A DNA stretch of 64,000 nt from contig NJPS01000073.1 of the NCBI GenBank assembly GCA_002946415.1, positions 326,909 to 390,908 on the forward strand. The letters are read 5' to 3'. Position numbers and translations under genes: made by a program. Under the pieces are notes generated by a model. That model saw only the letters and a program-made list of their open reading frames with translations, had not been told where the DNA came from and did no database searches. Positions 29,082-42,830 of the stretch are shown here, in pieces. The stretch is from Rutstroemia sp. NJR-2017a BVV2 (lineage: Eukaryota; Ascomycota; Leotiomycetes; Helotiales; Rutstroemiaceae). The stretch's first letter is position 1. Each line of letters starts with the position of its first letter.

Positions 29082-29295
29082 TATAACGAATTTTATAATT
29101 ATAGTTTAGAGCTAGTTCTCTATCTAAAGTTTATTTAGTTAAACTCTTTATCTAAACCGCTATAGTATTAGTATACTATATACTCTATATATAATCAACT
29201 TTCTGTATTTAAACTTTTTAAACTTTATAACTTTTTTAGTTCTTTAGTTGTTAATTCTAAAACTAAATCTATTCTATTATTAAAGATTCATTATA
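29082..29295 (+). repeat. 3' LTR of forward family 2 element (214 bp)
   Basis: It follows the purine tract AAGAAGGATAG. It starts TATAACGAA and ends ATTCATTATA, and has the same length as the 5' LTR. Confidence 0.88.
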
Positions 29296-29547
29296 ATTAT
29301 TTGAAGAAATTAATTTATAAATTGAAAACTCTATTATAATTTATTATAATAATATATAAATAATCTAATTAATTATAAAGATAAATAAATAAATCTTAAC
29401 AAAACTCCAATATATTAATATTTAGAATATATAGTTGAAATAGAAATATAAAAAGAAAAACTTTAATATTACTTATTTCTTTATTAATAATATATTAGTA
29501 GATAAATTAATTAAGAATCTAATTAGATAAAACTTCGAATATTTCGA
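29296..29547 (+). other. Short unclassified coding-like stretch
   Basis: Between the family 2 LTR and the reverse LINE tail, about 250 bp can be read as one frame rich in Asn, Gln and Lys with stops only at likely former Gln codons. I do not recognise the protein. It may continue the host sequence into which the two elements inserted. Confidence 0.3.
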
Positions 29548-29575
29548 AATATTATTTATTTATTTATTTATTTAT

Positions 29576-30124
29576 TTCTAACCTACTAAATAATATATAT
29601 AGTATTAGTTATAAGAAAGCTTAATCTAATTAATTATATTAGTAAAATCTCTTTAGATAAAATTATTAATTATATTACTTTATATTTCTTATTTTTATAT
29701 ATTTACTCTATTTTTATTCTTTATAGTTATACTATTTAGTTATTCTTTAATCTTATTATTTATATTATAGCTAGTTAGTAAATCTAAAATACTTGAATTA
29801 TTTATTCTAGATTAATTATTTAACTATTTACTATATTTATTCTAAATTATTAAGTAATTTAATAATAGTTATTTCTCTTTATTATTATTTTCTTATTTAC
29901 TCGATATTATAATATAGAAAGATATACTTAATTATTTCTATATTAATATAATAATATATATAAACTAGAGATTTATAACTTAGTATTCTTTATATATTTA
30001 GAAAGTATATATAGCTTATTTACTTTATTTTATTTTAGATAAATATTATATTCTCTATTTTACTAAATTCTTTATATAGTTTGAATTTATTTTTATCTAA
30101 TATTGAACTTTTTACTATTATACT
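29576..30124 (-). pseudogene. C-terminal part of LINE ORF2
   Basis: It matches forward positions of about 41,490-42,070. The pattern corresponds to the region after RNase H in fungal LINE ORF2, where a Cys/His cluster is normally found and where most Cys codons have here become Tyr. It is separated from the rest of ORF2 by the inserted family 2 element. Confidence 0.7.
30120..30124. other. Target site duplication ATACT (left)
   Basis: ATACT recurs at 36,462-36,466. It flanks the complete reverse family 2 element. Confidence 0.93.
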
Positions 30125-30338
30125 TATAATGAATTTTTAATAATAGAATAGATTTAGCTTTAGAATTAATAACTAAAGAACTAAGAAAGCTATAGAACTT
30201 AAAGAGTTTAAATATAGAAAATTGATTATATATAGAGTATATAGTATACTAATATTATAGCAGTTTAGATAGAGAGTTTGATTAAGTAAGTTTTAGATAG
30301 AAAACTAATTCCAGACTATAATCATAAAGTTTATTATA
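30125..30338 (-). repeat. 3' LTR of reverse family 2 element (214 bp)
   Basis: On the minus strand it ends ..TTCATTATA at position 30,125. It aligns with the 5' LTR at 36,248-36,461. Confidence 0.88.
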
Positions 30339-30419
30339 CTATTCTTTTCTTCAAATAAGTTTATTCTCGAGTATTATTATTTTAACTAAAGATTGATAAT
30401 TAGTATTAGTTAAATAAAT

Positions 30420-33400
30420 ATAAAGTAAAGAATATATTAAAGAAATAAGCTAAAGAATATATATCTTTAAACTAGTATTATTAGATAATTATTATCTATA
30501 TAATTATAATTCTCTTCTCTATTCTAGAATAGTTATAGCTATTTAGATAAAAAGGTAAATAGACTAGGAAGTATTAGATTCTCTAAGTAGAAGTTATATA
30601 ACTTATATAATACTATTTTCAAATTAGAAGTTTTATACTAGATCAGATTAGTATTATAATTAAACTAGAAAATATAATATTCTAGAGATCTATAATATTT
30701 TCTATAAATAAGTACTTTATCGACTTTGTATTTATCAATATTTATAATATTAAATAATAGTAGAAATTTATTATATTAATTAGATAATAGATTATCAATA
30801 GCTTTATATAATTTATCTATTAGGAATATATTATAGATATATATTATATCAGATAGTTCTAAATAAAATAAATAATCTATTTTCTCAAGTATCTTAAAGT
30901 ATCTATTTATAAGATAATTAAGCTTTCTTGATAGTTACTATATCGAGAGATATTATATATCTAGTTATATATAATTACCTATATAGAAATTAATAGATCT
31001 TCGATATATATTAGCTATTTTAGATATATAGTCTTATATTCTCTATATAGTAGAGTATATATATTCAAGTACTTTATAGTTATAATAGATATAAATATAG
31101 ATATTATTTATATTAAGATTATCAATTATAAAGTAGTTTGCTTATTAGCTTTATAAAGCTTTAGAAATATATTTATAAAGTACTTCAAAAGATAGGAAAT
31201 CTCTAAATAATAAATATAGAAATATTAATTAAATATAGTTTATTATAAAAAGGTATTTCAATTAATTATCTTGATAGTAACTGATGAAAGGTCTTAAATA
31301 CTTTTGTAAATACTGATTATAAATCTTTATCTAACTATCTATTTATAAGTAGTTTATAGTAAAAAGTTTAGTATCTATATCTAGAATATTATTGAATTCC
31401 TTCTAGAAAAAAGAGATAAATTAAGGATTACAATCTAATAATATAATAGTTGGTAGATTATAGTATTGGTAAATATATATTAAATATAGTTTAGCTTAGT
31501 TATATATATCGATGGTTTTATAATAAGGAATAGTAATAACTTGTTTACTTAGATAATCGATAATAACTAATATATTATCGAATCTATATTTATTTTTATT
31601 GAAGCTATAGTAGTCTATAGTAATATATTTCCAAATATATATAAGGATTAATAGAGGATATAATAAATCAAGTATTTTATCTCTTAGTACTAAACTACGA
31701 TAGTAGATATAACAATTATATATATAAGTAATAATATTATCTTAAAGATTATACTAATAATACTAATAGATAAATAGTAAGATAATTTTTCAAATACTAG
31801 AATATATAGTTATTATAGAGTTGTGGACTTTGCAAATTAGAAAGATATATAAATTAGCTATATTAGAGATAACTAAATAACCTTTATAAAGTAATAAGTT
31901 ATTTTGTATAGAAAACTTAACTTAGTTAATAATCGATATAATTCTTAAAGATTATAAACTTTTTATTTCTTGGTTTACTTATAAAATATATATAATAAAA
32001 GTAAGTTGATTTGGTATATTATAAAGTTCAGATAGTTAGAAGTTAGTTTTGTAAAAGTAGATATATATTTAAGTAATAATTATCTAACAATCCAATTACT
32101 CTTTCTTTAATAATTATTATACTTTTTTCTCCTTTTTAGTTTTATTCTAGAAATCCAATTTATCTATTTTATAAATTAAAGTATTAGTTAGAGGATTCTA
32201 CTTTCCGAAGTAGTATATAATCAAGAAATAGTAATCAATAAATAATTTAGTTTAATATACTTGATAAATATTAAGAAATTTAGTTAATATAAAGTATTCT
32301 AATATTTTATAATTAGTATAGATATATATCTAGTAAGAAATACTAGTTAGCTCGATATACTAGTTTGCGAATAATTTAATAATAACTAGTATTTCCTTAT
32401 TATATATCTTATAATTAAGTTCTGCTATTTGTATAGTTTTTGAGAAATAAATAATAAATAAATAGTTATCTCTATATTTCTATAAAAGTATATTAGCTAT
32501 AACTTTATTTGATATATCGGTTTCAAATATATAAAAGAATATATAATTATAGTATTTAAGTAAAGAAACTAAAGTTAATATCTTTTTTAGTATATTGAAT
32601 ACTTATTGATAGTTTTCATTGAAGTCAATATAAGTTCTGGTTTTTATCAGATTAATTAAAGATTTTGCAATCAAGTTAAAATTATAGATAAACTAGTAAT
32701 AAAAGTTATAGAAATCTAAGAAAAATTAAATATCTTTTATAATACTAGAGTATTGCTATTTTCGTATAATAATAACTTTTTCTAGATTTATTTCAATACC
32801 TTTAATAAAGATAATAAATTCTAAATACCTTATCTATTTAATATCGAATTTATACTTCTTTATATCGGTTTGGAGATTAGTATCTTAAAGATATTATAGA
32901 ACTAACTTTATATATATTATATATTCTAGTTTGTTCTTAAAGTAAATTAGAATATTATCTAAATAAATAATATAGAATATATCTAGATAATCGAAAAATA
33001 TATTATTTATATAATACTAATAGATTATAAAGTTATTTGTTAATCCGAAAAATATAACTTTATATTTATATATTCTATAGTATATCCGAAAAGTAATATA
33101 CTTTTCCGAAATAGAATCTATTTAAATATAATAGAAGGTTTAGTAGATATCTAGCTTAGTAAAGATCTTTATATTTATAATACTAATAAGTATTTCGTTA
33201 ATTAGAGATAATAGATATCGATCTTTATAGATAAAGATATTAAATATCCAGAAATCAATATAGAAATATAGTTTATCTATAGATTTCTTGATAAAGAAAA
33301 TAGAGATTATAAATAATATTTAGCTAGATTTAATAAAATCTTTTAATAGATTCTCTATAAGATACTTCTTGATAATTTCAAGTTTTTCAAATAATATTTT

Positions 33401-36000
33401 ATAAAGTAGGTTATATTTCAATACTTTCTTATTATTATTCTCTAAATAGATTTTATAATTATAGAGATAGTAAGATAATAGAATATCTAATTCAATTTTA
33501 GAGAAAATATAGATATAGTTAGTATATTTATTAGAGAATAGTAGCTTGATAATATCTATTTATAGTAATATATATATTATATCTTATCTAAATCGAGAGA
33601 AGAGAAACTAAATTATAAAGATTATTTTCTATTATTCTTTATTCTAGATATCTCGATATTGATTAATTAGATTATCTAATTCTTGCAAAATTATAGTAAA
33701 TAGTTTATAATTACTATATTTCTTATAGATAGTATTTAAAATAGTATCCGAGATAATATAAATTTCAATAGTAAAGAGCTTATATATAATAAGAGGTATC
33801 TAGAAAGGTTTTAGAGAATATTTAGAAACTAGAGAAGATAATATTTCTACTATTCTTAATTTCTTTTCTATTTTAGTAGTATTTAGCTTTACTAACTTCT
33901 TATAGAATAACCTAATATTAATTAGAATTACTTTAGTTATATTAGAATTCAACTTACTAGATAGAATAAAATCGGAAAAGATAGAATCTGATTTCAATTT
34001 AAATAAGTACTTTTCGGTTAGTTTATAAAATAGAATAATTATATTAATTATTTCAGTCTAAATTAGAAAATATTTCTTCTTTTAGAATATATCTAATTAT
34101 CTATTTCTCCAATCAGTATCAGCTTAGTAAAAGTAGTTAATTATAGATTTATTATTATCTAGTTATACTTCGAAGTTGATAAAGTAATTAAATATATAAA
34201 GTAGATCAGCTAGTTACTTAAGTTGGTAATATATATAATTTAGAAATATATAGTATTTAGTAAATTATTATCGTTCTAGGATAATATACTAGGATCCAAG
34301 ATAGGTAATTAAAAAGAGAGTAAATAATTATATATAGCTATTAATTATAAAGTTAATTAAAATATAATATATAATCTCTTAGCTCTTAATATTATTATAG
34401 CTTTTGATCTATAAAAGAGATTTCAAATACTTAAAAATAGATTTTAGAATAGAAGAAAGATATTTAAGAAAAGATATATTGATAAATACAAAACTATTTA
34501 TTTCTAAATTAATAAGAGCTTTGGATTGAAAAAAGAGGTTATTCTTTATTAAAGTATATAAGAATATTATATATTCTTCTTCTATTAAGATAGTAAAATC
34601 CAAATATCTTATATCTCTTAACTTATCTAGAAAGAAGTTTTTTACTAAATAATATCTTTTATCTAGTTTATCTTTTTATAAATTATATAAGCAATTATTT
34701 CTATTTTAGTTATAATAAAACCTTCTTAAATATTTATAAAGGTTTCTTGATCTTTATCTATCTCCAAATATTTAATTATATTTATAATATAAAGGATATA
34801 GGATCTAGTTCGATCTCTATTATAGTTATCTAAAAAGATAAAGTAGTATTATATATTACTTTATTGAAAAATAGAGATATTACAATAAAGAGTAAAGTAT
34901 TATAGAATATTAATAGATACAGAAGTACTAAAATATAGGTTTATAGATATATATATATATAGAATATTAAGTTATTTTGTTTAGATAATTAACTTGTTTT
35001 TATTTATAGTATAAGATCTATTTTACAATCTATAAATAGAGTTGCTAGTAAAGGTATCAGAATATATAATATTTATAATTTTAATTCCTACTTTATTTAC
35101 TTCGAACTATTGGTAAATCTATATATTATCTTCAAAGAATTAGCTAGCTATATATCCTATATTTGTAGTATATTGGTAGAATTTAGTAACTTTAATAATT
35201 AGATCCTAGTAAAGGATATACTTATCTATAATATTTATAATAATAATAAGTAATATAAATTACTAGTAGAACTTGATAAAACTTAAATTATTTATACGAA
35301 ATATATAATACTTATCAGCTATATACTATATTTCTGCTAGATCGGTCAAGAAAGTTATTACTAATTCGATAAGTTATATAGCTATTAAAGAGAAAGATTA
35401 TTATAGATATAATTTTTCGAAGTATACTAATACTATATTCTATATCTACTTTAGAATATATTATTATCGGAAACTTTCGATTAGTAGTATATATTAGTAA
35501 ATCTCGAGTTATTCTAATATAAGTACTTTCTATAAATTTAGTCTAATACTTATATTATTGTTTAGTTTATTATATAGATCTATTACTTTAGAATAGTAAA
35601 GAGCTAAGCTAATCGATATAAACAAATTATAGATTTATATATAAAGTTGCTATTATATCTTATATATATTTGTTATATATAAGGTATCTTAGAAAAAATA
35701 TATATATTCTTTTGTTAAAAGTACTAATATAATTTATTTAATTAATAGTTGAATATTTCTTAATCTATTAACTTCTCCAGAGAGTTCTTATAACTACTTT
35801 ATAAAGAAGATATTTTATTTTTCTAATATTAGTATATTTACTTAGTTGTTGGTATTCTTATTAGTAGCTTAGAAGATAGTAGTATTAGATATTAAGTTTT
35901 GTATCTATTATTGAGAGAAAGTTCTATTTTGATCTTTACTATTATTATTATTATCTATATTAGTTTCTTCTTGGATATTGATATATTATCTAGAAGATAA
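30420..36000 (-). pseudogene. RIP-degraded gag-pol of reverse family 2 element
   Basis: On the minus strand: Ser-rich gag near 36,000-34,900; a protease-like region near 34,600-34,200 (the longest stop-free stretch, 64 codons, lies here); a second short open stretch at 33,800-33,997; reverse transcriptase near 33,400-32,900 with the catalytic box mutated to YLDN at 32,954-32,965; RNase H; integrase near 31,870-30,700; then a chromodomain-like C-terminus. It is collinear with the forward copy and equally broken by transitions. Confidence 0.85.
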
Positions 36001-36247
36001 AATATTACTAATAATAAAATAAGTATTAATCGAATACTTAAGGAATATTCTATTTATTGTTATTGTTATTACTAAATAGGAAGTATATTATAAAGATTAT
36101 TAATAATTACTATATATCGAGAATCTCTCGAAATAGATCTATTTTTACTACTTAGTAATCAGAGTAATTAGAAATAAAAAAGGATAAATAGTTGATATTA
36201 TTTGGATAGTTATCAGTACAACTAATAGAGTTATAAATTATTAATAA

Positions 36248-36461
36248 TATAATAAACCTTTAATAATAAAGTAGATTTAGCTTTAGAATTAATAATTAAA
36301 AAACTAAGAAAGTTATAGAATTTGAAGAGTTTAAATATAGAAAATTGATTATATATAAAATATATAGTATACTAATACTATAATAACTTAGATAAGAAGT
36401 TTGATTAAGTAAACCTTAGATAGAGAACTAGCTCTAGGTTATAATTATAAGGTTCGTCACA
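36248..36461 (-). repeat. 5' LTR of reverse family 2 element (214 bp)
   Basis: On the minus strand it starts TGTGACGAACC at 36,461. This is the best preserved LTR terminus of the family in the window. Confidence 0.9.
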
Positions 36462-36466
36462 ATACT

Positions 36467-38500
36467 ATATTATTTAATTATATCTTTTATCTATTATATT
36501 TTCTATATTTGTTTTTCAAATTTAAGTATTCTGGTTTAATTAATATATTTAGTCGGGATATTTGATAAGTTCTATTTTATCTTTCTATTATCTTTTCTTT
36601 TCTATATTTATAAATACTATTCTTGATAGATCTATTAAATAGAAATATCTTTTTAGTATTTGAAGAATTTTCTAAATTTTTTATTATAATATATATTAAT
36701 TAGAAGAATTGTTATTTCTGCTTTTATTTTATAAATAGATATAGTTTGATATACTTTTATAATCTTTTATAGATATATTATTTATATTTGCTCGAGCTTT
36801 TATTTAATTATATCTTTTTTTCCAGATTTATATTATACTTCTATATTATAAGTTAGTATAGTATATATATATATTATATATAAAACTTATATTTAATATA
36901 ATATTAAATTCTAAGTTATCTAATTAAGTCTACTAAATATAATTAGTATTATAATATTTTTCTTTTAAACTATCTTTATATATATTTTCCAATTAAGCTT
37001 TATATCGAACTAAATACCAAGTATTTATATATTTAGTAATAGAATATATTCTATTCTTTATCCGAACTAGATTATAGTTACTAGATTAAATCTATTCTAT
37101 ATTTTTATAAAGTAAACAAGTTTATATTTTGCTAATATAAAATATATTTTATAATATTAAATATATTCTAGGATCTTCTAATATATATTAATAAACTTAT
37201 TATAGTTAGTTTCTATACTCGAATTTATTGTTATTAGATATATATTATTAATAAAATTATTTATATAGAGATTCTATTTAGAAAGTAAATATATTCGAAT
37301 AAGCTTTATATTATAAAGTAAAAAAAGTATTAGTAAAAATAATGATTTCTATAATATCTCTATTTATAAAGAGAATTCTTCTAATATCTTATTAATAAAT
37401 AAGAAATATATAGTTTTATTATTTAGAAAACTTATTATCTATTTATTAATCTATTAGAGGAAACTAAGTTTCTAGATTATTATTACTAGATATAAATAAA
37501 TTACTATATTGAATATTTCTGTTATATTTAGTAAAAGTAATATTGTTATTTATTCCTTATTTAACTAAATAAATTTAATTACTAAGATAAATAGATCTAG
37601 TATTATTATTATATTTTTTTATATTTTTGTTTTTATTTATTTATTTAGTAATAGATTATATTATTTAGCTATATTATAAATCTTCTAGATTATAATCTTC
37701 TTAATTAGTTTTTCTAATATATTTAGAAATATAATCGATTACTAAGTTTTGATTTATTTATAACTTGGTTTTCTAGATTTATATAATATTATTATTAAAG
37801 TATTTTTCAAACTTTTTGATATATATTTAAATTTCTAATTAGCTTGAACTAAATTTATAATTATTTCTATAAATAACTAATTTAGTTTTTTAAGAAAGTA
37901 ATATAGAATTTGATCTTTTCTTAATATAGAATAATCCAAATATCTTCGGAATAGTTTAATAAACTCTTTAGTTATAAATTTCTTATTTATCTCGAATTTT
38001 GGTAAATATTCTTAATTTATAATATTATATAATTTAATATTTTCCAGATTATCTAATAGCTATTATAATATATTTAAAAGATATTATCTATTTCTATAAA
38101 AATACTAAATAAATATATATATCTTTTCTTCAAATAAGTTTATATATCTACTTTCTCCAAATTTAAATATAGAGATTATATTTTATTTTATTATTATTTC
38201 CTTATTTTACTTTATTAGTTTCTATAGTTTTTCTATTTTATAATATTTATATATAGTTTATCTTTAAATTATTTATTTTATTTAATAGATTATTTACTTT
38301 TTTCTTTTCTAAAGTTATTCGATTTATAATTTTAGTTACTTATTTTCTCTTTTGGTAAATTACTACTAATATATAAAATATATTATTTTTATTATTATAT
38401 CTATTTTAGATATCTATCAATATTTTATTTTTTCTAAATTCTATTTTTAAGAAATTATTATATTAATGATTTTCTAGATCTAGAGAGTAAATATTATAAT
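36467..38500 (-). pseudogene. LINE ORF2 relic with reverse transcriptase
   Basis: Read on the minus strand, this contains the run-up to and core of a non-LTR reverse transcriptase. A segment near 37,350 reads IEILQKSLFLPILFLLYN, matching the LINE pattern VETGIPQGSPLSPILFLLYN. Near 37,240-37,260 the catalytic FVDD motif has become FINN. A 'SFL.NRT' block precedes them. The N-terminal endonuclease is not recognisable. ORF2 would have nicked DNA and primed reverse transcription at the target. Many stops are present. Confidence 0.78.
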
Positions 38501-41014
38501 ATATATTTCCAAGTTTTTTATCGAATATTATTTAATATTATATCTTGGTAAATATAAAGTTATTTACTTAACTTGAATAATATCAAAGTATTATTTAATT
38601 TATAAGATATCTAGAATAAGATCGAAAAAATTAAGTAATCTATTTATTATTAAAATAAAAGAATAATAAAGGATATCTATAAGATTTTATTAAGTTATAT
38701 ATCAAGATATTAATTGCAATTATTTAAAGCAAAACTAATTACTAACTAAGTAAAAAATTTATAAAATAATTAATATCTATAAATAAATAAAATAAATTTA
38801 TCTATTATTCTTAATAATATTTCTTAAAGATAAATAATTATTATATAATTTCTTCTTTAATTCTCGGTATTTATTTTACCAACTTTATATTTCTTTATTT
38901 TAGTATTTTCAATAATATTATCTTTATTATTATAAAGATATTCTATTATTAAATAGAAAGTAATATAATATTTTTTCTTAGTTTAATCAATATATTAACT
39001 AATCTAGTAGATTGTAAATATAAATCAATTTTATTTTTTTATCTCTATCTGATTGATAAATTAAATATCTATAAATAATCTCCTAAAATACTAAATATAA
39101 AAACTTAAAAATATAAATCTTATATTAGAAATAATAATAACTCTAAATCTTAGTTATATAAATATTATAAAACTTCTATTTAGAATAAGATTTATTTATA
39201 ATAAACTAGATATAATATTAATAAAAATATTTAAACTTATTATCTTTGATATAAATAGATAAATAAGATAAATAATAAAATTGATTTTTGATATAAATAA
39301 TAACTATAATCTAAGATAATTAGTAAATAAAAGAAATCTTAGAATAAAGAAGAAATTTAGAATAAATAATAGAGAAATAATAATAGAAAGTAAATAATAA
39401 TAATTTGTTACTAGATTTAGAATTTATATTAATTTTATTAATATATTTACTAAAACTTATTATTGAATTTTAATTATTTTCAAACTTAAAGATAAAACTA
39501 TTTTCTATAATAGATATAAAACTATTTTCAATAAATTATTTATTATTTATAGCTTTATCAATAGATTATATAATAATATAATTAATATAATCAAAACTGA
39601 TTAATCTCTTTTAGAGATTAGTAAATTTAGAATCTTTATTTTAAAGAAATATTTTATTTTCTCGATCTTAAGAAATATTAATATTTAAAAACTTATTTAC
39701 TTTATTTTTAATAAGAAAATCATTTTATATAAAGATATTATTTATAAATAATATCTTATAATTATTCTATTAAAATGAGAAAATTAGTATATAAAGATAA
39801 AAGTCAAAAAAGTGAAAATATAAGAATAATCTAGAAAATCTATTTACTAAATAATTATTAAGATATATTTTCTTTATTTTATCTTCAAAATTATAAGAAA
39901 AACTAATAACTACTTTATCTTCAGAATTAATTATAATTATTCTAAAATTACTTTTTAAATAATTAGTAATTAATTAATTTTCAAACTATTAAATCAAATC
40001 TATATAAATAATTAGAAAAACTTATTTTTAAGAAATTATTAATTAAAAACAAAAAATTATTATTTTTATTATAAATAAAATATTTCAATTATTGATATTA
40101 AGAATATCTATTCTATTATTTCTATTATTTATAATAATACTTTACTAGATTATATATAAATATAATTGAAATAAAATATTGATTATAAAAAGAAATAGTA
40201 ATTAGAAATAGAATATAATAATAATAATAATAGAAAATAATATATAAAAGAGAAAAAAGGATTTAGAAAAATAATAAGAAGGGAAAAATATTTAAGTTTA
40301 CTAAATATAGAGCTAGTAAATATATTATCATTCAAAAATCATAATAAATAATAATTATAGTAGATATAATATCGATAATTACTATTATAATTATAATCCG
40401 ATTAACAAATATTTATCTAAAAAATCTATCAAAAATAGATTAAATATTTATTATTAAAACTATCTATTTTTTATATAATATAATAAATACTTTTAAATAA
40501 AGATAACGAGAAATTAAAGTTTTCACTTCTATAATATATTTATTATCAGATCGAGATAATAGTAATATATATAGTAATATATATTTCTATATATAAAGTA
40601 AATAACTAAATATTAGTATATAGAACTAGATCTAATATATTATAACTAAATACTAGTTAGATATATTATATAATCTATAAAGTAAAATAAATTGAATATT
40701 TAATTTAGAGAATATATTATAGAAATAGATAATAAAGTTAATAAAACTAGATATAAATAAATTGAATTAATTAATCGAGCTAGTTAATAATCTAATCTAA
40801 ATAATTATATTTTCCAAATTATAAAAGTTATAAACTATAATTTAGAAATACTAACTTAATAGATTATTCCAAAATAAAAGTTTTTTCTTCTTTTTCAAAT
40901 TCGAAAAGTATAATAATTATTAATTAGATATAAATATTTGCGAAAAGATTATTAGATAAAAATTAATTAATTAATTCTATTATCTCAATTTCTCTTTTTA
41001 TAATTTAGCTATAA
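38500..41014. other. Very AT-rich DNA, unresolved transposon debris
   Basis: About 2.5 kb with almost no G or C. Short frames on the plus strand are Lys/Asn/Ile-rich and look like strongly mutated coding DNA, but I cannot assign a family. It could hold the 5' part of the reverse LINE, the missing middle of a forward LINE, or an older element. No gene call is justified. Confidence 0.5.
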
Positions 41015-42085
41015 AATATTTATAATATAATATTAATTATATTTAATAAGCTTAACTAGATAATCTAAAATTCAATATTATATTAAATATAGATCTTATA
41101 TATAGTATATATATATATTATATTAATATATAGAATAGAAATATAATATAAATCTATAAAGAGAAATATAGTTAAATAAGAATTCGAGTAAATATAAATA
41201 ATATATTTATAAAAGATTATCGAAATATACTAAATTATATCTATTTATAAAGTAAAAACAAAAGTAATAATCTTTTCGATTAATATATATTATAATGAGA
41301 AGTTTAGGAAATTCTTCAAATATTAAAAGAATATCTTTATTTAATAGATCTATTAAAAATAATATTTATAAATTCGGAAAAAAAAAAGTAATAGAAAAAC
41401 AAAATAGAAATTACTAAATATCCTGACCGAATATATTAACTAAATAGAAATAGTTAAATCTAAAAAATAAAGATAGAAAATATAATAAATAAATAAAATA
41501 ACTAAATAATATAATATAATAATAAAGAGTTCAGTACTAGATAAAAATAAACTCAAATTATATAAAGAATTTAGTAAAATAAAAAATATAATATTTATTC
41601 AAAATAGAATAAAGTAGATAAATTATATTTACTTTCTAAATATATAAAATATATTAGATTATAAATCTCTAGTCTATATATATTATTTTACTAATATAGA
41701 AATAATTGAATATATTTTTCTATATTATAATATTAAATAGATTAGAAAATAATAATAAGAAAGAATAATTATTACTAAATTATTTGATAATTTGGAATAG
41801 ATTTAATAAATAACTAAATAACTAATTTAAAATAAATAGTTTAAATACTTCAAGTTTACTAACTAATTATAATATAAATAATATAATTAAAGACTAATTA
41901 AATAATATAATTACAAAAGATAAAAATAAAGTAAATATATAAAAATAGAAAATATAAAGTAATATAATTAGTAGTTTTATCCAAAAAGATTCTATTAATA
42001 TAATTAATTAAATTAAACTTCTTTATAGTTAATATTATATATACTAGCTAGCAAATTAGAAATAAATAAAAATAATATATTATTA
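41015..42085 (+). mobile_element. 3' part of a second LINE, forward strand
   Basis: It aligns base by base (for example 41,200-41,420) with the reverse complement of the LINE at 36,560-36,780, and further right with 29,570-30,120. Similarity fades left of about 41,015, so it is either 5'-truncated, as is common for LINEs, or its upstream part is elsewhere. It ends in an AAATAAATAAAAATAATA-like tail. It encodes the RNase H/C-terminal part of ORF2 with Cys mostly turned to Tyr and numerous stops. Confidence 0.75.
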
Positions 42086-42830
42086 GATTTTTATAAATTT
42101 AGATTAAAATTTGTTTTTAGTTTAGATTATTAATATAATATATTATCAATATTTTTTATTACAAATATATTTTCAAATTCTTTTTTTAATATTTATTTTC
42201 TGAAATCTTTATAAACCTATTTCTTTCAAAGTATTTTATATATAGTTAATATTAGTTTATTATAACTTCTTTCTTTAGTATTATTAATAATATATATATT
42301 TTCAAAATATTATCTTATAAATTATTAACTAAAATTATAAATTCCTATCTATATTATTTATAATTATTAGTTTATAAATAACTAGATAAATTTCTATTTA
42401 TTTATAATAATTAATATTAATATTTATATATTTAAATTAATAATAACTTAATAGTATTATTTAGAAAAGTATTTTATATTAGTTTATTTTTTCTAGATAT
42501 AAAGAAATTTAAAATATCTATATATTAAATTCTATATTAATTTATCTTATTTTTCTTTAATAAATATTATTTGAAAGTTTTCAAATAAGAATTTAATTTT
42601 GCGAAATTTTTGATTTTGATAAAGAATAAATTTTTTTATTATCTTTAATTTATCTTTTATATTTACTCTATTTATTTAAATAATATTATTCTCTTTTTAC
42701 TAGTAATAATATTAACTATTATTTTTTAATCTACTTTTAATTATATTAGTATATTGTTTATAATTAAAACAAATATTTAATATCGATATTTTATATCTTA
42801 GTATTTTATTATATAGTAGTTTGTCGGTAT
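42086..42830. other. AT-rich DNA without a recognisable gene
   Basis: About 750 bp of RIP-like sequence. The minus strand can be read as a Lys/Asn/Ile-rich frame with stops, but no family is recognisable. At about 42,845-42,868 a short block resembles the first 25 bases of a reversed family 2 LTR. It marks the edge of the normal-composition island. Confidence 0.45.

Larger units (their letters stand above)
9057..29295 (+). mobile_element. Family 2 Ty3/gypsy chromovirus, forward copy, split by nested insertions
   Basis: The element consists of 9,057-13,956 plus 27,859-29,295, total 6,337 bp once the nested insertion and its duplicated TTATT are removed. The length is identical to the reverse-strand copy at 30,125-36,461. 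Both ends carry 214-bp LTRs, and a purine tract (AAGAAGGATAG) precedes the right LTR. The host frame is restored exactly when the insertion is taken out (LVI joined to IDYLSK in integrase). I see no clear target duplication at the outer ends (GAAAT on the left, ATTAT on the right), which may reflect later rearrangement. Confidence 0.9.
30125..36461 (-). mobile_element. Complete reverse family 2 chromovirus (6,337 bp)
   Basis: This is a full-length copy with 214-bp LTRs, exact 5-bp target duplications (ATACT) and the same total length as the forward copy. Internal landmarks coincide to the base: the RT catalytic box is 3,496 bp from the 5' end in both copies. It inserted into a LINE ORF2. The right edge, GGTTCGTCACA, keeps the unmutated LTR start TGTGACGAACC on the minus strand. 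Confidence 0.94.
29548..38500 (-). mobile_element. Reverse Tad1-like LINE, split by a family 2 element
   Basis: A non-LTR retrotransposon read on the minus strand: 3' tail and C-terminal part at 29,548-30,124, then 36,462 to about 38,500. The 3' end carries a (AAAT)n-type tail, visible as repeated ATTT at 29,548-29,575. Removing the family 2 element and one ATACT copy restores collinearity with the forward LINE fragment at about 41,015-42,085. The 5' boundary is not defined. Confidence 0.78.

Noticed and set aside
1..42830. Mitochondrial or plastid origin because of the extreme AT content
   Set aside because: Nested LTR retrotransposons and LINEs with transition-type decay are nuclear, and a normal-composition gene island follows. 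RIP explains the AT richness.
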